From contig CALCUU010000101.1 in assembly GCA_937906915.1 (NCBI GenBank), positions 1 to 8,803 on the forward strand: DNA of 8,803 nt, read 5' to 3'. The DNA comes from an uncultured Phascolarctobacterium sp. (GTDB lineage Bacteria > Bacillota > Negativicutes > Acidaminococcales > Acidaminococcaceae). A model generated the notes under the pieces. It worked only from the letters and a program-made list of their open reading frames with translations. It had not been told where the DNA came from and made no database searches. Below, in pieces: positions 5,601-8,803 of the stretch (its first letter is position 1; each line of letters begins with the position of its first letter). A program made the translations under genes and the position numbers.

Positions 5601-6827
5601 ATGGCTTTGTTTGATGAACATGGCGATAAGAAAATAAATTGGAAGGTTAATCTTGCGGTACTTTGGACGGGCGTGTTCTTCGCGGCGTCAAGCTACACTA
5701 TGTGCGTACCCTTTCTTCCCGTATTTTTGCTAAAGGATTTGGGCGTACCACAGGACAACGTCAGCTTCTGGAGTGGGCTTGTCTATTCCATAACGTTCCT
5801 CTTTGCGGCGATAATGGCACCTTACTGGGGGGCAATGGCTGATAGGGTAGGACAGCGCAAGATGGCAATACGCGCAGGCATTGGCTTAGTAGTAACATAC
5901 GTTATGTCGGCAGTTTGTCAAAACGAGTACCAGTTCTTTGTAATTCGTGGTATCATCGGTTTGATTAGTGGCTTTGTTCCGGCTTCTATGTCCCTTGTGT
6001 CATCGACCTTGCCCATAGAAAAAATGGGCTGGGGTATGGGGCTTATGCAAACTGCTTTGTCCAGTGGTGGTATCTTAGGCCCGTTGATGGGTGGTTATCT
6101 TAGTAGCTGGTTTGGTATTCGTGCTTCCTTCTGGTTAAGCAGTGTGTGCCTGACCATTGCAACCTTGCTGGTAATTTTCCTTGTGCGCGATGTATCCATT
6201 AGCGAAGAGCGCAGGAATAGAAAGGTAGAGCTAGTTAAAGATTTAAAAGAAGCGCTCCAAAACAAGGGCATTCTTTTTACGATGACTATGTTCTTCTTGA
6301 TACAGGTTTGCTTAATGATTTTGCAACCGCTGATTACAATGTACGTTGGTCAGCTGATGGGTAAGGTTGATGACGAGGCAGTTCAGATGGCAGGGGTTAT
6401 CTTCTCTTTGGCTGGTATCTCCGGAATTATGGCGGCACCCTTCTGGGGTAAGAGGGGGCAACGCTACGGTTACGTGCGTACCTTCTGCTACATTACCTTA
6501 GGTGCTGGCGTAGTAAACTTGTTCCAATTCTTCACTACTGATGTGTACCAATTTGCAGTAGTGCAATTTATTTTTGGTTTGTTCCTGGCAGGGGCAATAC
6601 CTAATATCAACGCTAATTTAGCAGAGGTAACGGATCAATCCATTCGTGGCAAAGCTTTTGGCCTTGTAACATCAGCGCAAATGTCCGGCGGATTTGTAGG
6701 ACCGCTTCTTGGTGGTGCCTTAGGGCACGTCTTACCGACAAAATTGGTAATCATCTGCGCAGGAATAATTTTGATTAGCGTAAGTGCATTTACCTATTTT
6801 ACAAAGGTTAAGGTGAAATCGGTATAA
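5601..6827 (+). CDS. MFS exporter, DHA1 family, MdtG-like
   Basis: A 408-residue inner-membrane transporter with about 12 hydrophobic segments and a charged central loop (about 197-222). It should be a proton-coupled drug or metabolite efflux pump. The stretch WSGLVYSITFLFAAIMAPYW (57-76) followed by motif A GAMADRVGQRK (77-87) closely resembles MdtG of E. coli. R116 in TM4 (FVIRGIIG) matches the motif B arginine, and GGILGPLMGG (156-165) is the antiporter motif C. A second motif-A-like loop, WGKRGQRYG (282-290), occurs in the second half, as is usual. SD GGAG (5589-5592) lies 8 nt before ATG. Codon choice differs from the neighbours: at least eight ATA isoleucine codons and several AGG/AGA arginine codons, against no ATA in the aminotransferase. 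This suggests low expression or later acquisition. Substrate unknown. Confidence 0.9.
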   Translation: MALFDEHGDKKINWKVNLAVLWTGVFFAASSYTMCVPFLPVFLLKDLGVPQDNVSFWSGLVYSITFLFAAIMAPYWGAMADRVGQRKMAIRAGIGLVVTYVMSAVCQNEYQFFVIRGIIGLISGFVPASMSLVSSTLPIEKMGWGMGLMQTALSSGGILGPLMGGYLSSWFGIRASFWLSSVCLTIATLLVIFLVRDVSISEERRNRKVELVKDLKEALQNKGILFTMTMFFLIQVCLMILQPLITMYVGQLMGKVDDEAVQMAGVIFSLAGISGIMAAPFWGKRGQRYGYVRTFCYITLGAGVVNLFQFFTTDVYQFAVVQFIFGLFLAGAIPNINANLAEVTDQSIRGKAFGLVTSAQMSGGFVGPLLGGALGHVLPTKLVIICAGIILISVSAFTYFTKVKVKSV

Positions 6828-6881
6828 GTTATATTGTGATTTAGGTGTTATGGTAATTTAAAATAGTTTATAGACAAAACA

Positions 6882-6911
6882 AAAAACTCGCTCCGATTGG
6901 AGCGAGTTTTT
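6882..6911. terminator. Bidirectional terminator between MFS and DAACS genes
   Basis: A perfect 13-bp stem (6882-6894 with 6899-6911) closes a GATT loop, with a GC-rich core CTCGCTCC and A/T runs on both sides. It serves the + strand MFS gene and the - strand symporter gene, whose stop is at 6927. Confidence 0.93.
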
Positions 6912-6926
6912 AATTTGCATTTGTGA

Positions 6927-8117
6927 TTATGCTTCTTCAGATTTGTCAACGATAAGGGTAACAGCTGCGTCACCAGTTACGTTAACGGAGGTACGCGGCA
7001 TATCCAGGATACGGTCGATACCTGCGATAAGAGCAGAACCTTCGAGGGGAAGACCAAGAGCAGTCAAAATCATGGTCAACATGATGAAGCCTGCGCCCGG
7101 AACGCCTGCAGTACCGATGGAAGCCAAGGTACCGGTCAACATGATGGTCATGTATTGTGCGCCAGTCAGTTCGATACCGTAGATTTGTGCTACGAAGAGT
7201 GCGCATACACCTTGGTACAATGCGGTGCCGTCCATGTTAATGGTAGCGCCCAAAGGAAGTACGAAGGAAGAAATGTTTTGGCTTACGCCCATTTTACGCA
7301 TGCAGTCCATGGTCAGCGGCAAAGTGCCGGAAGAGGAGCAAGAGGAGAATGCCAGGATGGAAGCCGGAGCAATGCCTTTGAAGAAGGACAGCGGAGAGGT
7401 TTTGCCAAGAGTAGCAACCAGTGCGCCGTAAACGATGAGTGCGTGGAGCAAGCAGCCTACATATACGCAGATGATAACTTTAAGAAGCGGAAGGAGAACT
7501 GCAGGACCATTAGCTGCAACTACCGGAGTAATCAAACCGAATACGCCAAAGGGAGCGAAGCTCATGATGATTGCTACCATTTTGTAGCAAACTTCTGCCA
7601 AACCGTCGATGGTGTTTTTCAAAGCTTCTGCTTTTTCACCAACAGCTACGATACCAACGCCAACGAAAAGTGCGAAGAGGATGATTTGCAGCATATTAGC
7701 TTTAACCATTGCGCCAAGCGGGTTGGTCGGGAAAATATCGATGATAACTTTCATAATGGGCGGAGCTGCTTTCGCAGTTACTTTCAAACCTTCAGTGGAC
7801 ATATTCAAGCCAGCACCGGGTTCTACCAGAACGCCAAAAGCGATACCAAGAGCGATTGCAAAAGCGGTGGTAATCAAATAGAGCGCTACGGTTTTCAAAC
7901 CAACGCGTCCTAATTTGCGAACGTCGCCCAAGCCACAAACACCCATAACAAGAGAGGAGAATACCAGAGGTACGATAACCATCTTGATAAGATTCATAAA
8001 GATGGTACCCAAAGGTCCAATCCAAGCTTTAGCAAATGCAGCGCCTTCTGCGCCCAGTTGCAAGCCAGCAATAATACCGAGACCTAAAGCGATTAAAATT
8101 TTGGTTGACAAGTTCAT
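6927..8117 (-). CDS. Dicarboxylate/amino acid:cation symporter (GltP/GltT/DctA type)
   Basis: A complete 396-residue DAACS carrier, predicted to import acidic amino acids or C4-dicarboxylates with Na+ or H+ across the inner membrane. HP1 has the serine-rich tip FSSCSSSGTLPL (257-268), TM7 has NMDGTAL (294-300), HP2 has IGTAGVPGAG (334-343), and TM8 has D372-x2-R375-T-x2-N379-V-T-G-D383. R375 matches GltPh R397, which contacts the side-chain carboxylate, and D383 matches the sodium ligand D405. The substrate is therefore probably Glu, Asp or a dicarboxylate, unlike the symporter fragment at the left edge. Start: ATG 8117 has AGGGGG 7 nt upstream. A longer in-frame TTG at 8135 lies before that site and is rejected. 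It has its own extended -10 promoter and a bidirectional terminator downstream. Confidence 0.94.
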   Translation of the reverse strand: MNLSTKILIALGLGIIAGLQLGAEGAAFAKAWIGPLGTIFMNLIKMVIVPLVFSSLVMGVCGLGDVRKLGRVGLKTVALYLITTAFAIALGIAFGVLVEPGAGLNMSTEGLKVTAKAAPPIMKVIIDIFPTNPLGAMVKANMLQIILFALFVGVGIVAVGEKAEALKNTIDGLAEVCYKMVAIIMSFAPFGVFGLITPVVAANGPAVLLPLLKVIICVYVGCLLHALIVYGALVATLGKTSPLSFFKGIAPASILAFSSCSSSGTLPLTMDCMRKMGVSQNISSFVLPLGATINMDGTALYQGVCALFVAQIYGIELTGAQYMTIMLTGTLASIGTAGVPGAGFIMLTMILTALGLPLEGSALIAGIDRILDMPRTSVNVTGDAAVTLIVDKSEEA

Positions 8118-8124
8118 AAACAAA

Positions 8125-8130
8125 CCCCCT
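8125..8130 (-). promoter_or_regulatory. Ribosome binding site fixing the symporter start
   Basis: AGGGGG on the - strand, 7 nt before ATG 8117. It is unusually G-rich compared with the AGGAG sites of the neighbours, and it rules out the upstream in-frame TTG. Confidence 0.8.
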
Positions 8131-8133
8131 AAC

Positions 8134-8154
8134 AATAATTTTTACAAAATTATT
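8134..8154. repeat. AT-only dyad in the symporter leader
   Basis: AATAATTTT (8134-8142) and AAAATTATT (8146-8154) form a perfect 9-bp inverted repeat with a 3-nt spacer. It lies just downstream of the predicted transcription start (near 8159) and upstream of the Shine-Dalgarno. It could be an operator or a weak RNA hairpin. Confidence 0.4.
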
Positions 8155-8165
8155 TCTTGTTCCGT

Positions 8166-8174
8166 ATTATAGCA
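8166..8174 (-). promoter_or_regulatory. Extended -10 promoter of the symporter gene
   Basis: TGCTATAAT on the - strand is a TGn-extended perfect -10. No good -35 is visible at 16-18 nt, which is typical of extended -10 or activator-dependent promoters. The leader would be about 42 nt. Confidence 0.55.
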
Positions 8175-8230
8175 AAAAACTTTACAAAAATCTCACTTTT
8201 TGTGTATGTATACAGTATTTCTGAAAAGTT

Positions 8231-8242
8231 TTGCCTAGGCAA
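8231..8242. promoter_or_regulatory. Perfect 12-bp palindrome, candidate activator site
   Basis: TTGCCTAGGCAA is perfectly symmetric. Its flanks (AAA to the left, TTT to the right, offset by a few unpaired bases) extend the symmetry imperfectly. Its centre lies about 77 nt upstream of the predicted start of the symporter transcript, a common place for an activator. No regulator gene is nearby. Confidence 0.45.
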
Positions 8243-8255
8243 CATTTTCTTGTAC

Positions 8256-8292
8256 AAAAACAAAGACACCCTGTGCAAACACAAGGTGTCTT
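8256..8292 (-). terminator. Rho-independent terminator of the pyridoxal kinase gene
   Basis: On the - strand, AAGACACC (8292-8285) pairs with GGTGTCTT (8270-8263) over 8 bp. After one mismatch, TGTG/CACA adds four inner pairs. A TGTTTTT tail follows. It begins 14 nt after the gene's stop. Confidence 0.85.
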
Positions 8293-8305
8293 GAAATTTT
8301 AAAAG

Positions 8306-8803
8306 TTATTTTAAAGATTTTTTGTAAGCCGCGTGATTAGTGCAACCGCTAAATTGGTTCAGCTCAAAAGAATGACGAAGCGCTTCGGTGATAAAAGCTT
8401 TAGCTTGCGCCACAGCCTCTTCCACACTTAAACCATTTGCCAAGCCGGCAGTAATAGCTGCGGAATAAGTGCAGCCTGCGCCGTGATTGTAGGAAGGATA
8501 AATTTTCTTCGCAGACATTTCTTTAAATTCTTTACCGTCATAGAAAACATCTACCGCTTCGTCACGCTCCATACGTTCGCCACCTTTGATGACAACGCAT
8601 TTTGCGCCCAGCTCCTTAATACGACCAGCTGCTTCCTTAATTTCTTCCAAAGTATTTACCTTAGACATATCAGCCAGGTAAGCTGCTTCAATGGTGTTAG
8701 GAGTAATCACGTCTGCACGTTTTACCAAATATTTTTTAATGGCAGCCGCAGCATCGGGAACCATAATGGTATCAATGCCTTTGCACACCATAACAGGGTC
8801 AAT
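8306..8803 (-). CDS. pdxK: Pyridoxal/hydroxymethylpyrimidine kinase, Firmicute PdxK type, 3' part
   Basis: The last 165 residues of a ribokinase-like enzyme; the N-terminal part lies beyond the right edge. It should phosphorylate pyridoxal or pyridoxine with ATP for PLP salvage, possibly also hydroxymethylpyrimidine for thiamine. The visible start IDPVMVCKG (1-9) and the anion-hole motif NHGAGCT (106-112), followed by SAAITAGLANG and a LNQFSGCTNHAA tail, match the Bacillus/Staphylococcus PdxK type closely. In S. aureus pyridoxal kinase, as I recall, the Cys of the MVCKG lid (C7 here) and the His before GAGC (H107 here) are catalytic, and both are present. ThiD proper usually has Ala or another residue in place of that Cys, which favours PdxK. 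A terminator follows. It supplies the PLP cofactor used by the aminotransferase at 3103-4281, though there is no sign of co-regulation. Confidence 0.83.
   Translation of the reverse strand: MDPVMVCKGIDTIMVPDAAAAIKKYLVKRADVITPNTIEAAYLADMSKVNTLEEIKEAAGRIKELGAKCVVIKGGERMERDEAVDVFYDGKEFKEMSAKKIYPSYNHGAGCTYSAAITAGLANGLSVEEAVAQAKAFITEALRHSFELNQFSGCTNHAAYKKSLK

Noticed and set aside
7155..7913. 252-codon + strand frame over the symporter
   Set aside because: Antisense shadow of a gene with complete DAACS motifs.
8118..8135. Longer symporter start at TTG 8135
   Set aside because: The AGGGGG ribosome site falls inside that extension and points to ATG 8117.

Overview
The window looks like chromosomal DNA of an anaerobic, low-to-mid GC Firmicute-type bacterium. 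That inference rests on strong TATAAT-type promoters, AG-rich Shine-Dalgarno sites, a Bacillus/Staphylococcus-like pyridoxal kinase, a CoA-disulfide reductase fused to a rhodanese, and a C_GCAxxG_C_C family protein. The style would fit a gut Negativicute, but nothing here proves the genus. I see no rRNA, tRNA, CRISPR array, insertion sequence or phage gene.

Layout, left to right. (1) The 3' end of a glutamate-transporter-fold (DAACS) symporter, + strand, closed by a long hairpin terminator. (2) A tight three-gene + strand operon: CoA-disulfide/polysulfide reductase with C-terminal rhodanese, a DUF5713-like small acidic protein, and a seven-cysteine C_GCAxxG_C_C protein. Gaps are 16 and 14 nt. 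(3) A strong 17-bp hairpin, then a fold-type I PLP aminotransferase of the 2-aminoadipate/aromatic type (+). (4) A bidirectional terminator shared with a convergent, uncharacterised gene on the - strand: a helical N-terminal region plus a C-terminal bacterial PH/GRAM-like domain, best started at TTG. (5) A divergent promoter region leading to an MdtG-like MFS exporter (+). (6) A second bidirectional terminator, then a complete DAACS dicarboxylate/acidic amino acid symporter (-). (7) An intergenic region with its promoter, a perfect 12-bp palindrome and the terminator of the last gene. (8) The 3' part of a pyridoxal kinase (-), running off the right edge.

The only genes that clearly work as a unit are the three in the thiol/sulfur redox operon. 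The others are single-gene transcription units separated by clear terminators. Two DAACS transporters flank the window and differ at the substrate-selecting arginine of TM8: the left one has Gly, the right one keeps Arg. They probably carry different substrates, neutral and acidic respectively. No clear new multi-gene system is present. The best leads are the redox operon, the PH/GRAM-like orphan, and several unassigned dyad-symmetric sites in the intergenic regions.
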